From positions 1-64,000 of the forward strand of contig NZ_LGSI01000033.1 of assembly GCF_001698815.1 (NCBI RefSeq): a stretch of 64,000 nucleotides of DNA, read 5' to 3'. Made by a program: the position numbers and the translations under genes. Of this stretch, positions 49,734 through 58,589 are shown piece by piece. Within the stretch, counting starts at the first letter, position 1, and each line of letters opens with the position of its first letter. The notes beneath the pieces are model-generated. The model made no database searches. It saw only the letters and a program-made list of their open reading frames with translations, and was not told where the DNA came from. The DNA comes from Pseudomonas syringae (GTDB taxonomy: Bacteria; Pseudomonadota; Gammaproteobacteria; Pseudomonadales; Pseudomonadaceae).

Positions 49734-50828
49734 ATGACCCCCCTAGAACGATATCAAGCAGATCTGAAGCGCCCCGACTTTTTCCATGACGCCGCGCAGG
49801 AAACTGCCGTGCGCCATTTGCAGCGTTTGTACGACGACCTGGTCGCCGCGCACACCAGCAAACCGGGTATGTTCGGCAAGTTGTTCGGCAAGAAGGAGCA
49901 GGCTCCGGTCAAGGGTTTGTACTTCTGGGGCGGCGTAGGGCGGGGCAAGACTTATCTGGTCGACACCTTCTTCGAAGCCTTGCCGTTCGAAGACAAGGTC
50001 CGCACCCACTTCCACCGCTTCATGAAGCGCGTGCATGAAGAAATGCGCACCCTCAAGGGCGAAAGAAATCCGCTGACGATCATCGCCAAGCGTTTTTCCG
50101 ACGAGGCGCGAGTGATCTGTTTCGACGAGTTTTTCGTTTCGGATATCACCGATGCCATGATCCTCGGTACGCTGATGGAAGAGCTGTTCAAGAACGGCGT
50201 GACTCTGGTTGCCACCTCGAACATCGTCCCGGACGGCCTCTACAAGGATGGCCTGCAACGCGCGCGTTTCCTGCCGGCGATTGCCCTGATCAAGCAGAAC
50301 ACCGAAATCGTCAACGTCGACAGCGGCGTGGATTATCGGTTGCGGCATCTTGAGCAAGCCGAGTTGTTCCACTTTCCCCTTGATGACGCTGCTCAGGAAA
50401 GCCTGCGCAAAAGCTTCCGCGCCCTGACGCCGGAATGCACCAAAGCCATCGAAAATGATGTGTTGATGATCGAGAACCGCGAAATTCGCGCCGTTCGTAC
50501 CTGTGACGACGTGGCCTGGTTTGATTTTCGCGAGCTCTGCGACGGGCCGCGCAGCCAGAACGATTACATCGAACTGGGCAAGATTTTCCATGCGGTGCTG
50601 ATCAGCGGCGTCGAGCAGATGAACGTCACCACCGACGACATCGCCCGCCGCTTCATCAACATGGTCGACGAGTTCTACGACCGCAACGTCAAGCTGATCA
50701 TCTCGGCTGAAGTGGAACTCAAGGACCTGTACACCGGCGGACGCCTGAACTTCGAATTTCAGCGCACGCTAAGTCGCCTGCTGGAAATGCAGTCCCACGA
50801 GTTCCTGTCGCGGGCGCACAAGCCCTGA
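49734..50828 (+). CDS. zapE: Cell division ATPase ZapE (AFG1/LACE1 family)
   Basis: ZapE is an AFG1-type AAA+ ATPase that stabilises FtsZ rings during stress. The 364 residues show the Walker A GGVGRGKTYLVDTF (about 65-78), Walker B VICFDEFFVSDITDAM and the conserved TSNIVPDGLYKDGLQRARFLPAI sensor region. ATG 49734 was used; an upstream TTG at 49722 has no better ribosome site. A REP element follows. Confidence 0.94.
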   Translation: MTPLERYQADLKRPDFFHDAAQETAVRHLQRLYDDLVAAHTSKPGMFGKLFGKKEQAPVKGLYFWGGVGRGKTYLVDTFFEALPFEDKVRTHFHRFMKRVHEEMRTLKGERNPLTIIAKRFSDEARVICFDEFFVSDITDAMILGTLMEELFKNGVTLVATSNIVPDGLYKDGLQRARFLPAIALIKQNTEIVNVDSGVDYRLRHLEQAELFHFPLDDAAQESLRKSFRALTPECTKAIENDVLMIENREIRAVRTCDDVAWFDFRELCDGPRSQNDYIELGKIFHAVLISGVEQMNVTTDDIARRFINMVDEFYDRNVKLIISAEVELKDLYTGGRLNFEFQRTLSRLLEMQSHEFLSRAHKP

Positions 50829-50873
50829 CGGATCGCATGGCTGGTTTGTGGGATCGGTTCTTATGACCGGCAC

Positions 50874-50936
50874 GTAGGACCGGCTTTAGCCGGGAGCCTA
50901 ATATACCAACTCTCTCCCGGCTGAAGCCGGTCCTAC
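50874..50936. repeat. REP-type inverted repeat with longer loop
   Basis: GTAGGACCGGCTTTAGCC and its near reverse complement (one base changed, GGCTGAAGCC) flank a loop of about 18 bases. Same family as at 4461 and 41715; located between zapE and the GlxA-type regulator. Confidence 0.82.
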
Positions 50937-50979
50937 GAGCCGAGTCCTACAGGCCGCTCCTATGGTTTCAGCAAGCCGC

Positions 50980-51975
50980 TCACGCAGCCTGCTGAAACTG
51001 CTGCCGATACTGATTCGGTGACAGTTCAGTGTGCTGGCGAAACAGGCGCGCAAAAAAGCTCGCATCGTCGTAGCCCACCTCATAACTGATGGTCTTGATG
51101 CTCTTGCGGGTTCCGGAGAGCAGGCCCTTGGCGGTCTCGATGCGCAGGCGCTGCAAGTAATGCAGGGGCTTGTCTCCCGTCGCGCTCTGGAAGCGGCGCA
51201 TGAAGTTGCGAATGCTCATGCCGTGTTCCCGGGCGACATCCTCAAAACGAAACTTGTCGGCGAAGTGCTCTTCCAGCCAATGCTGGATCTGCAGGATCAT
51301 CACGTCCTGGTGCAGCTTCTGGCCGCCAAATCCCATACGTCCCGGCGAATAATTGCGCTGCACTTCATACAGAATGTCCCGCGCCACGGCCTGGGCGACG
51401 TTGGCGCCGCAGAACCGTTCGATCAGGTAAATATAAAGATCACACGCCGAAGTAGTCCCGCCTGCGCAATACAGGTTGTCGGCGTCTGTCAGGTGTTTCT
51501 CCTGATTGAGCAAAACAGTGGGAAAGCGCTGACTGAATTGCTCGAAGAAACGCCAGTAAGTGGTCGCTTCCTTGCCATCCAGCAAGCCCGATTCCGCCAG
51601 CCAGAACACGCCGCTGGCTTCGCCGCACAAGACTGCGCCATTGGCATGTTGCTCACGCAGCCAGGGAAGGATTTGCGGATAACGCTGAAGCAGCGCATCA
51701 AAGTCATCCCAAAAGGCCGGGATCACGATCACATCGCTTTGGGCGAGATCGCCGTCGACGGGCAGGATGACATCGCTGAAGCTGCGCACGGATTTGCCAT
51801 CCGGGCTGACCAGGCGGGTTTCGAACGCAGGCGTCCGGCCCAGGCCCAGCTGTTTGCTGTAGCGCAGGCTGGCGAGGTGAAAAAAATCCTTGGCCTGCAT
51901 CAAGGTCGAGGCAAATACCCCGTCAATGGCCAGGATGCTGACGCGCCGCAGCGGGGCGGAAGATTGGGTCGACAT
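50980..51975 (-). CDS. GlxA-family transcriptional regulator (DJ-1/PfpI plus AraC domains)
   Basis: This 331-residue regulator has a DJ-1/PfpI-like amidotransferase-fold domain (about 10-205; VSILAIDGVFASTLMQAKDF, LCGEASGVFWLAESGLLDGKEAT) followed by an AraC/XylS double helix-turn-helix (about 225-330; FADKFRFEDVAREHGMSIRNFMRRFQSATGDKPLHYLQRLR). Members control amine or carnitine catabolism and similar pathways, but this one's effector is unknown. It is divergent from the acyl-CoA dehydrogenase gene 143 bases away, which could be its target. Confidence 0.9.
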   Translation of the reverse strand: MSTQSSAPLRRVSILAIDGVFASTLMQAKDFFHLASLRYSKQLGLGRTPAFETRLVSPDGKSVRSFSDVILPVDGDLAQSDVIVIPAFWDDFDALLQRYPQILPWLREQHANGAVLCGEASGVFWLAESGLLDGKEATTYWRFFEQFSQRFPTVLLNQEKHLTDADNLYCAGGTTSACDLYIYLIERFCGANVAQAVARDILYEVQRNYSPGRMGFGGQKLHQDVMILQIQHWLEEHFADKFRFEDVAREHGMSIRNFMRRFQSATGDKPLHYLQRLRIETAKGLLSGTRKSIKTISYEVGYDDASFFARLFRQHTELSPNQYRQQFQQAA

Positions 51976-52117
51976 ATTCTGTTGTTCTTATATGGGAAAG
52001 TGGTCAAGCAGCGGCTGGATCGTCTTATTTTTTGTCGGATGTGTCCAGTGTCCTCGCTCGCGTCATGGGCATAGGCTCTGCAAGCCAATCCCGGCTTTCT
52101 CATCCTTCAGGTGCCGC

Positions 52118-53254
52118 ATGATTCCCAGAACCCTGTTCAGCTCAGAGCACGAACTTTTTCGCGACAGCGTGCGCAAATTTCTTGAGCAGGAGGCCGTGCC
52201 TTTCCATGCTCAATGGGAAAAGCAGGGCTATATCGACCGCCAGCTCTGGAGCAAGGCGGGCGAGCAGGGGATGCTGTGTTCGCATCTGCCGGAAGAGTAC
52301 GGCGGCATGGCGGCGGACTTTCTCTACAGTGCCGTGGTGATCGAGGAGATCGGGCGCCTGGGTTTGACCGGCATCGGATTTTCCCTGCATTCGGACATCG
52401 TCGCGCCTTACATCCTGCATTACGGCAGCGAAGCGCTGAAGCTGAAATATCTGCCGAAACTGGTTTCAGGCGAAATGGTCACGGCCATCGCCATGACTGA
52501 GCCCGGCGCTGGCTCCGACCTGCAAGGCGTGAAAACCACCGCTGTGCTGGATGGCGATGAATACGTGATCAACGGCTCGAAAACCTTCATCACCAACGGC
52601 TATCTGGCGGATCTGGTCATCGTCGTCGCCAAGACCGACCCCAAGGCTGGCGCGAAGGGCACCAGCCTGTTTCTGGTCGAAGCCGACACGCCGGGTTTCG
52701 CCAAGGGCAAGCGCCTTGAGAAAGTAGGGATGAAGGCTCAGGACACGTCGGAATTGTTCTTCCAGGATGTTCGCGTGCCCAGGGAAAACCTGCTTGGTCA
52801 GGCGGGAATGGGCTTTGCTTACCTGATGCAGGAATTGCCCCAGGAGCGTTTGACCGTGGCAGTTGGCGCGCTGGCGTCAGCCGAGGCTGCGCTGCAATGG
52901 ACGCTGGAATACACCCGTGAGCGCAAGGCCTTCGGTAAAGCGATTGCCGATTTCCAGAACACCCGCTTCAAGCTGGCGGAAATCGCCACCGAGGTGCAGA
53001 TCGGTCGGGTATTTGTCGATCGCTGTCTGGAGCTGCATCTGGAGGGAAAACTGGATGTGCCAACTGCGGCGATGGCGAAATACTGGACCACCGACCTGCA
53101 ATGCAAGGTGCTCGACGAATGCGTGCAGTTGCATGGCGGCTACGGTTTCATGTGGGAATACCCGATCGCCAGGGCGTGGGCGGACGCGAGGGTGCAGCGG
53201 ATTTATGCGGGCACGAACGAAATCATGAAGGAGATTGTGGCGCGCAGTTTGTAG
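52118..53254 (+). CDS. Acyl-CoA dehydrogenase, long-chain/isovaleryl-like catalytic site
   Basis: This 378-residue flavoprotein has the ACAD N-terminal helical, middle beta (AMTEPGAGSDLQGVKTTA, FITNG) and C-terminal helical domains. In most members the catalytic Glu is in IYEGT near the C-terminus; here that position reads IYAGTNEIMKE, and a Glu243 is found in PQERLTVAVG, the location used in long-chain and isovaleryl-CoA dehydrogenases. The true substrate is inferred only to be in that group. ATG 52118 is chosen over the longer frame beginning at 51890, which crosses the divergent regulator. Confidence 0.9.
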   Translation: MIPRTLFSSEHELFRDSVRKFLEQEAVPFHAQWEKQGYIDRQLWSKAGEQGMLCSHLPEEYGGMAADFLYSAVVIEEIGRLGLTGIGFSLHSDIVAPYILHYGSEALKLKYLPKLVSGEMVTAIAMTEPGAGSDLQGVKTTAVLDGDEYVINGSKTFITNGYLADLVIVVAKTDPKAGAKGTSLFLVEADTPGFAKGKRLEKVGMKAQDTSELFFQDVRVPRENLLGQAGMGFAYLMQELPQERLTVAVGALASAEAALQWTLEYTRERKAFGKAIADFQNTRFKLAEIATEVQIGRVFVDRCLELHLEGKLDVPTAAMAKYWTTDLQCKVLDECVQLHGGYGFMWEYPIARAWADARVQRIYAGTNEIMKEIVARSL

Positions 53255-53267
53255 GGCTAGATAGCCG

Positions 53268-53368
53268 TTGGAGCGAGGCTTGCCCGCGAAGAACGATAAC
53301 GCGGTGGATCTGGCCCACCGAGGCGCTTGGTTCGCGGGCAAGGTGGATCGCCACCCCGGTCGCTCCAA
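53268..53368. repeat. REP-type element, GGAGCGAG family, with inner variant
   Basis: TTGGAGCGAGGCTTGCCCGC and its inverse (TTCGCGGGCAA...CGCTCCAA) flank GAACGATAACGCG, shared with 21453-21553. The right arm carries an extra AGGTGGATCGCCACCCC tract that is itself palindromic (GGTGG..CCACC). It separates convergent acyl-CoA dehydrogenase and aldo/keto reductase. Confidence 0.78.
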
Positions 53369-53382
53369 CAATTCAAACTGAC

Positions 53383-54420
53383 TTACGGCGCAGGATTCGG
53401 ATGATCCTTATGGATCGCCTCGATCCCGGCCAGCACTTCCTCGGACAGCTCAAGCTCGAAACTGGCGATGTTGGTGTCCAGTTGCTCAAGCGTGGTGGCG
53501 CCAATGATGTTGCTGGTCACGAAAGGCTGGCGGGTAACGAATGCCAGCGCCATCTGCGTCGGCTCCAGGCCGTGCTCACGGGCCAAAGCCACGTAACGAC
53601 TGCACGCTGCCTCGGACTGTGGGTTGAAATAGCGCGTGAAGCGGCTGTAGAGGCTCAGCCGCGCCTTGGCCGGACGCGCGCCACCTTCGTACTTGCCTGA
53701 CAGCATGCCAAACGCCAGTGGCGAATAAGCCAGCAGGCCGCATTGTTCGCGAATGGCGACTTCCGCCAAACCGACTTCAAAGCTGCGGTTGAGCAGGTTG
53801 TACGGGTTCTGGATCGACACCGCACGAGGCCAGCTGCGGCTTTCGGCCAGTTGCAGGAACTTCATGGTGCCCCACGGCGTTTCGTTGGACAGGCCGATGT
53901 GGCGAATCTTGCCGGCCTTGACCTGTTCGTCCAGCGCTTCGAGGGTTTCTTCCAGAGGGGTGAAGTCTTCATCGGAATGGGTGTAGCCCAGCTTGCCGAA
54001 GAAATTGGTGCTGCGTTCCGGCCAGTGCAGCTGGTACAGATCAAGGTAATCCGTTTGCAGGCGCGCCAGGCTGGCGTCGAGGGCGGCAACGATGTGTTCG
54101 CGGTTGTGCTTGAGATTGCCGCCGCGAATATGTTCGATGGCGTTGCCGGGGCCGGCGATCTTGCTGGCCAGGATCCAGTCGGCGCGGTCGCCCTGTTTCT
54201 TGAACCAGTTGCCGATGATGCGCTCGGTGCTGGCGTAGGTTTCCGGTTTTGGCGGGACGGGGTACATCTCGGCGGTATCGAGGAAATTGATCCCCGCCGT
54301 TTTGGCTCGTTCGATCTGGGCAAAGGCTTCAGCTTCGCTGTTTTGCTCGCCCCAGGTCATGGTGCCGAGGCAGATTGCGCTGACGTTGAGATCGGTTCTG
54401 CCGAGCTGGCGATAATCCAT
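53383..54420 (-). CDS. Aldo/keto reductase, Tas-like
   Basis: This 345-residue NADP(H)-dependent oxidoreductase has the TIM-barrel AKR fold of the Tas/YajO subgroup. Visible features: DYRQLGRTDLNVSAICLGTMTWG at the start, DTAEMYP with the catalytic Tyr, DWILASKI with the catalytic Lys, the NPYNLLNR segment, and QLDTNIASFELELSEEVLAGIEAI at the end. ATG 54420 is preferred over the long 5' extension to 54612, which overlaps the rplM promoter side. Substrate unknown. Confidence 0.9.
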   Translation of the reverse strand: MDYRQLGRTDLNVSAICLGTMTWGEQNSEAEAFAQIERAKTAGINFLDTAEMYPVPPKPETYASTERIIGNWFKKQGDRADWILASKIAGPGNAIEHIRGGNLKHNREHIVAALDASLARLQTDYLDLYQLHWPERSTNFFGKLGYTHSDEDFTPLEETLEALDEQVKAGKIRHIGLSNETPWGTMKFLQLAESRSWPRAVSIQNPYNLLNRSFEVGLAEVAIREQCGLLAYSPLAFGMLSGKYEGGARPAKARLSLYSRFTRYFNPQSEAACSRYVALAREHGLEPTQMALAFVTRQPFVTSNIIGATTLEQLDTNIASFELELSEEVLAGIEAIHKDHPNPAP

Positions 54421-54596
54421 TTGCGTCTCCTTTGGTAAGGGAAACATAAAAGCAGGTTGAAATTTTTTTCGCAATCTGCATAATTTCGCGGCTCTTTGCA
54501 GTGGAAGTGATGCGCCATTTGCCTGAGAAATCTTGCCGTAAACCGAACGTGTCGACCCGAGCCCTCGATAACGACTGTTTTCGGCTGCCTTTGACC

Positions 54597-54625
54597 TTGT
54601 CAAAGTACGCACTATTCAGTAAGAT
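54597..54625 (+). promoter_or_regulatory. Sigma-70 promoter of rplM-rpsI
   Basis: TTGTCA and TAAGAT are separated by 17 bases, 42 bases upstream of the rplM ATG. This is the best standard promoter I could find in the window. Confidence 0.65.
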
Positions 54626-54666
54626 CCGCCGTCTCAATTTATCAGGGCGGCCCCTGAGGCTAATTA

Positions 54667-55095
54667 ATGAAAACTTATACTGCTAAACCGGAAACAGTTA
54701 AGCGCGACTGGTTCGTCGTCGACGCTGCTGGCCAGACCCTCGGTCGTCTGGCTACTGAAATCGCCAGCCGTCTGCGTGGCAAACACAAACCGGAATACAC
54801 TCCGCACGTTGACACTGGCGACTACATCGTCGTTATCAACGCTGAGCAAATCCGCGTTACTGGTGCTAAAACCACCGACAAGATCTACTACTCACACTCC
54901 GGTTTTCCGGGCGGGATCAAGTCGATCAACTTTGAAAAGCTGATCGCCAAAGCTCCTGAGCGCGTGATCGAGACCGCGGTCAAAGGCATGCTGCCTAAGA
55001 ACCCGCTGGGTCGCGACATGTATCGTAAGCTGAAAGTCTATGCGGGCACTGCACACCCTCATACTGCTCAGCAGCCCCAAGAACTGAAGTTTTAA
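54667..55095 (+). CDS. rplM: 50S ribosomal protein L13
   Basis: L13 is an early-assembly 50S protein that binds 23S rRNA. The 142 residues begin [20 protein letters not shown] and have the [21 protein letters not shown] and [21 protein letters not shown] segments. rpsI follows after 14 bases, the conserved L13-S9 operon. Confidence 0.98.
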   Translation: MKTYTAKPETVKRDWFVVDAAGQTLGRLATEIASRLRGKHKPEYTPHVDTGDYIVVINAEQIRVTGAKTTDKIYYSHSGFPGGIKSINFEKLIAKAPERVIETAVKGMLPKNPLGRDMYRKLKVYAGTAHPHTAQQPQELKF

Positions 55096-55109
55096 CGGAA
55101 TAGTTGATT

Positions 55110-55502
55110 ATGTCGGCGACTCAAAATTACGGCACTGGCCGTCGCAAGACCGCAACCGCACGCGTTTTCCTGCGTCCGGGTACTGGCAATATCTCCATCA
55201 ACAACCGTTCGCTGGAAAATTTCTTCGGCCGTGAAACTGCCCGCATGGTAGTTCGTCAGCCGCTGGAATTGACTGAGACTGTCGAGAAGTTCGACATCTA
55301 CGTCACCGTGATTGGCGGTGGTGTGAGTGGTCAAGCTGGCGCAATCCGCCACGGTATCACCCGCGCTCTGATGCAGTATGACGAAATCCTGCGTGGCGCT
55401 CTGCGCAAAGCTGGCTTCGTTACTCGCGATGCTCGCGAAGTTGAACGTAAGAAAGTCGGTCTGCGTAAAGCGCGTAAGCGTCCGCAGTACTCGAAGCGTT
55501 AA
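55110..55502 (+). CDS. rpsI: 30S ribosomal protein S9
   Basis: S9 is a 130-residue 30S protein whose basic C-terminal tail ([11 protein letters not shown]) reaches the P site. It starts [23 protein letters not shown] and has the conserved [22 protein letters not shown] 55110 is preferred to the TTG at 55104. A strong terminator follows at 55522-55559. Confidence 0.98.
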   Translation: MSATQNYGTGRRKTATARVFLRPGTGNISINNRSLENFFGRETARMVVRQPLELTETVEKFDIYVTVIGGGVSGQAGAIRHGITRALMQYDEILRGALRKAGFVTRDAREVERKKVGLRKARKRPQYSKR

Positions 55503-55521
55503 TTCGCACTTCGTTCAAAAA

Positions 55522-55559
55522 GAACGCCCAGCCTCCTCACGGAGCTGGGCGTTTTTTTA
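55522..55559 (+). terminator. Intrinsic terminator of rplM-rpsI
   Basis: ACGCCCAGC and GCTGGGCGT pair around CTCCTCACGGA and are followed by seven T residues. Confidence 0.92.
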
Positions 55560-55666
55560 TGGGCGGCTATTATGTAGGTGGCTATTAGGTGTGACAACGT
55601 GACTCATCCGTGAAAGCCGCGAAATACAAGGGCTGCGGCTTTTTGTCTAAACGCAATTCCCTTGTG

Positions 55667-55686
55667 TAATGAAGGGTTTTTCATTA
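55667..55686 (+). promoter_or_regulatory. Palindrome upstream of petA
   Basis: TAATGAA and TTCATTA form a perfect seven-base palindrome around GGGTTT, about 85 bases before the petA ATG in an AT-rich leader. No clear -35/-10 or Anr site was recognised; its role is unknown. Confidence 0.35.
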
Positions 55687-55771
55687 CCATTCGGCAAAAT
55701 TTATAACAGCTAAATTTTATTTAAGTAGACGCCTGATTTAACAGGCCACAAAGCTGATGGGAGAGGACGGA

Positions 55772-56365
55772 ATGAGCAATGACGGCGTGAATGCAGGCCG
55801 GCGTCGCTTCCTCGTGGCGGCCACATCTGTGGTTGGCGCAGCAGGAGCGGTGGGGGCTGCGGTCCCGTTCGTGGGGTCATGGTTTCCCAGTGCCAAGGCG
55901 AAAGCCGCGGGTGCACCGGTCAAGGTGAATATCAGCAAGATCGAAGCAGGACAGCAGATGATTGCTGAATGGCGCGGTCAACCTGTTTTCATCGTCCGTC
56001 GCACCCAGGAGATTCTTGGAAATCTTGGCAAAATTACAGGCCAGTTGTCCGACCCCGAATCCAAGAGTTCGGTCCAACCCACTTACGTCGATCCTGTTGT
56101 GCGATCAATCAAGCCGGAAATCCTGCTGCTGATCGGTATCTGCACGCACCTTGGATGCTCCCCGACTTTCCGCCCTGAAGTTGCTCCTGCCGACCTGGGC
56201 AAGGATTGGGTCGGTGGTTATTTCTGTCCTTGCCACGGTTCGCACTATGACCTGGCAGGCCGCGTCTACAAATCGCAACCCGCACCTTTGAATCTGCCAG
56301 TGCCGCCGCATTCCTATGAGTCGGACAATATTATTGTCATTGGCGTTGATCAGGAGAAAGCGTGA
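55772..56365 (+). CDS. petA: Ubiquinol-cytochrome c reductase iron-sulfur (Rieske) subunit
   Basis: PetA is the Rieske protein of the bc1 complex, moving electrons from ubiquinol to cytochrome c1. The 197 residues begin with a Tat-type motif (GRRRFLVAATS) and a membrane anchor, followed by the 2Fe-2S domain with ligands in CTHLGCSP and CPCHGSHYD. ATG 55772 has GGAGAGGACGGA in front. The stop overlaps the petB start by one base. Confidence 0.97.
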   Translation: MSNDGVNAGRRRFLVAATSVVGAAGAVGAAVPFVGSWFPSAKAKAAGAPVKVNISKIEAGQQMIAEWRGQPVFIVRRTQEILGNLGKITGQLSDPESKSSVQPTYVDPVVRSIKPEILLLIGICTHLGCSPTFRPEVAPADLGKDWVGGYFCPCHGSHYDLAGRVYKSQPAPLNLPVPPHSYESDNIIVIGVDQEKA

Positions 56366-57576
56366 TGAGCAAATTCATGGATTGGGTAGATGCCCGCTTC
56401 CCTGCCACAAAAATGTGGGAAGACCATCTCAGCAAATATTACGCTCCAAAAAACTTCAACTTCTTCTACTTCTTCGGTTCCCTGGCGCTGCTGGTCCTGG
56501 TCAATCAGATCGTGACCGGCGTATGGCTGACCATGAGCTACACGCCGTCGGCTGAAGAGGCGTTTGCTTCCGTCGAATACATCATGCGCGACGTCGAGTA
56601 CGGCTCGATCCTGCGCCTGCTGCACTCGACCGGCGCCTCGGCGTTCTTCATCGTGGTCTATCTGCACATGTTCCGTGGCTTGCTTTACGGCTCCTATCAG
56701 AAGCCGCGCGAGCTGGTGTGGATCTTCGGCATGTTGATCTACCTCGCGCTGATGGCTGAAGCCTTCATGGGCTATCTGTTGCCATGGGGGCAGATGTCCT
56801 ACTGGGGCGCGCAGGTGATCATCTCGCTGTTCGGCGCCATTCCGGTGATCGGCAATGACCTGACCCAGTGGATTCGTGGTGACTACCTGATTTCCGGGAT
56901 CACCCTGAACCGCTTCTTCGCCCTGCATGTGGTCGCTCTGCCGATTGTGGTGTTGGGCCTGGTGGTTCTGCATATCCTGGCGCTGCACGAGGTGGGCTCG
57001 AACAACCCGGATGGGGTCGATATCAAGAAGCTCAAGGATGAAAACGGCGTGCCGCTCGATGGCATTCCTTTCCACCCTTACTACACCGTCAAGGATATCG
57101 TCGGCGTTGTCGTGTTCCTCTTCGTGTTCTGCTCGATTGTGTTCTTCTTCCCCGAAATGGGTGGGTACTTCCTCGAAAAGCCTAACTTCGAGGTGGCGAA
57201 CGCGTTCAAGACTCCTGAGCATATTGCCCCGGTCTGGTACTTCACGCCGTTCTACGCGATCTTGCGGGCCATTCCCGACAAGCTCCTGGGTGTAATCGCC
57301 ATGGGTGCGGCGATTGCGGTGCTGTTTGTGCTGCCTTGGCTTGACCGCAGCCCCGTCAAGTCGATGCGCTACAAAGGCTGGCTGAGCAAGATCTGGTTGC
57401 TGGTGTTCTGTGTGTCCTTCGTGATTCTGGGTGTGTTGGGCGTTCTGGCGCCGACCCCGGCTCGTACGTTGCTGTCGCAGGTGTGTACCTTCCTGTACTT
57501 CGCCTACTTCATTCTGATGCCGTTTTATACCCGGCTCGAGAAGACCAAACCGGTTCCAGAAAGGGTGACTGGCTGA
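56365..57576 (+). CDS. petB: Cytochrome b subunit of the bc1 complex
   Basis: PetB carries the two b-type hemes and both quinone sites. The 403 residues show about nine membrane segments, heme-ligand His pairs on helices II and IV (STGASAFFIVVYLHMFRG and RFFALHVVALPIVVLGLVVLHI) and the Qo-site PEW-equivalent segment PVWYFTPFYAILRAIPDKLLG. It follows petA with a one-base overlap and overlaps petC by one base, confirming the petABC operon. Confidence 0.97.
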   Translation: MSKFMDWVDARFPATKMWEDHLSKYYAPKNFNFFYFFGSLALLVLVNQIVTGVWLTMSYTPSAEEAFASVEYIMRDVEYGSILRLLHSTGASAFFIVVYLHMFRGLLYGSYQKPRELVWIFGMLIYLALMAEAFMGYLLPWGQMSYWGAQVIISLFGAIPVIGNDLTQWIRGDYLISGITLNRFFALHVVALPIVVLGLVVLHILALHEVGSNNPDGVDIKKLKDENGVPLDGIPFHPYYTVKDIVGVVVFLFVFCSIVFFFPEMGGYFLEKPNFEVANAFKTPEHIAPVWYFTPFYAILRAIPDKLLGVIAMGAAIAVLFVLPWLDRSPVKSMRYKGWLSKIWLLVFCVSFVILGVLGVLAPTPARTLLSQVCTFLYFAYFILMPFYTRLEKTKPVPERVTG

Positions 57577-58358
57577 TGAAAAAGCTATTTGCTGTATTGA
57601 TTCTTGCTGCTCTGCCAGTGCTTTCGTTTGCTGCCGAACACGGCCCGGAACTGGAAAGCGTCGATATCGACGTGTCTGATAAAGCGGCCATGCAGGACGG
57701 TGCGCGGACTTTCGCCAACTACTGCATGGGCTGCCACAGCGCCAAGTTCCAGCGCTATGAGCGCGTTGCGGATGACCTGGGCATTCCTCATGAGCTGATG
57801 CTGGAGAAGCTGGTGCTCACTGGCGCCAAGATCGGCGATCACATGAACATCGGCATGCAATCCAGCGATGCCAAGGCCTGGTTCGGTGCGGCACCGCCGG
57901 ACCTGACGCTGGTTGCGCGGGTTCGTGGCACGGACTGGCTCTACGGCTACTTGCGTTCGTTCTATGAAGATCCGGCGCGTCCATGGGGCGTGAACAACAA
58001 GGTCTTCCCGAATGTCGGCATGCCGAACGTGCTGGTCGGCCTGCAGGGTCGTCAAGTTGTAGGCTGCAAGCAAGTGCAGGTCGTGGAAGATGGCAAGAAG
58101 CAATACGACCCGCTGACCGGTTCGCCGCTTACTCACGAAGCCTGTGATCAGCTGACCGTCGTGCCGAAAACCGGCAGTCTGAACGAAGAGCAGTTCGACG
58201 AGAAGGTCAAGAATCTCGTGACCTTCCTCGCCTATTCGGCAAACCCGGTGAAGCTGCAGCATCAGCGGATCGGCACCTACGTGCTGCTCTATCTGGCGTT
58301 TTTCTTCGTGTTCGCCTACCTGCTTAAACGCGAGTACTGGAAAGATATTCATCACTGA
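57576..58358 (+). CDS. petC: Cytochrome c1 subunit of the bc1 complex
   Basis: PetC passes electrons from the Rieske protein to soluble cytochrome c. The 260-residue precursor has a signal peptide (KKLFAVLILAALPVLSFA), a CMGCHS heme-binding site, a Met-ligand region toward GMPNVLVGLQG and a C-terminal anchor helix (RIGTYVLLYLAFFFVFAYLLKREYW). ATG 57576 overlaps the petB stop; a longer frame from 57483 lies inside petB and is rejected. Confidence 0.97.
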   Translation: MKKLFAVLILAALPVLSFAAEHGPELESVDIDVSDKAAMQDGARTFANYCMGCHSAKFQRYERVADDLGIPHELMLEKLVLTGAKIGDHMNIGMQSSDAKAWFGAAPPDLTLVARVRGTDWLYGYLRSFYEDPARPWGVNNKVFPNVGMPNVLVGLQGRQVVGCKQVQVVEDGKKQYDPLTGSPLTHEACDQLTVVPKTGSLNEEQFDEKVKNLVTFLAYSANPVKLQHQRIGTYVLLYLAFFFVFAYLLKREYWKDIHH

Positions 58359-58527
58359 TAATTGCAACACCGACTGTCGACGACACGCGCCCTCGGGCGT
58401 CTCTTTCAGGTAGTGAGCGCGGGGCGGGTATAGTAGCGGCGGCAAAGATTGCAGAATTTACTTTGCGTAAATGAGCTATCTTGTCGCCCGCGACGACCAC
58501 CAGCTTCAAAAGCGGTCGTTATCGGAG

Positions 58528-58554
58528 GCGCCTCAGGGCGCGTTCGTTTTTTTT
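58528..58554 (+). terminator. Weak terminator or attenuator before sspA
   Basis: GCGCC-TCAG-GGCGC makes a five-base GC stem followed, after GTTCG, by eight T residues. It lies 36 bases upstream of the sspA ATG, well past the petC stop, and could end petABC read-through. Confidence 0.4.
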
Positions 58555-58589
58555 GTATTCGATAAATTCAACAAGCGAGGAGGACCGCC

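Noticed and set aside
54421..54612. 64-residue N-terminal extension of the aldo/keto reductase
   Set aside because: Basic, low-similarity residues that would overlap the rplM promoter region; the family start MDYRQLGRT at 54420 fits.
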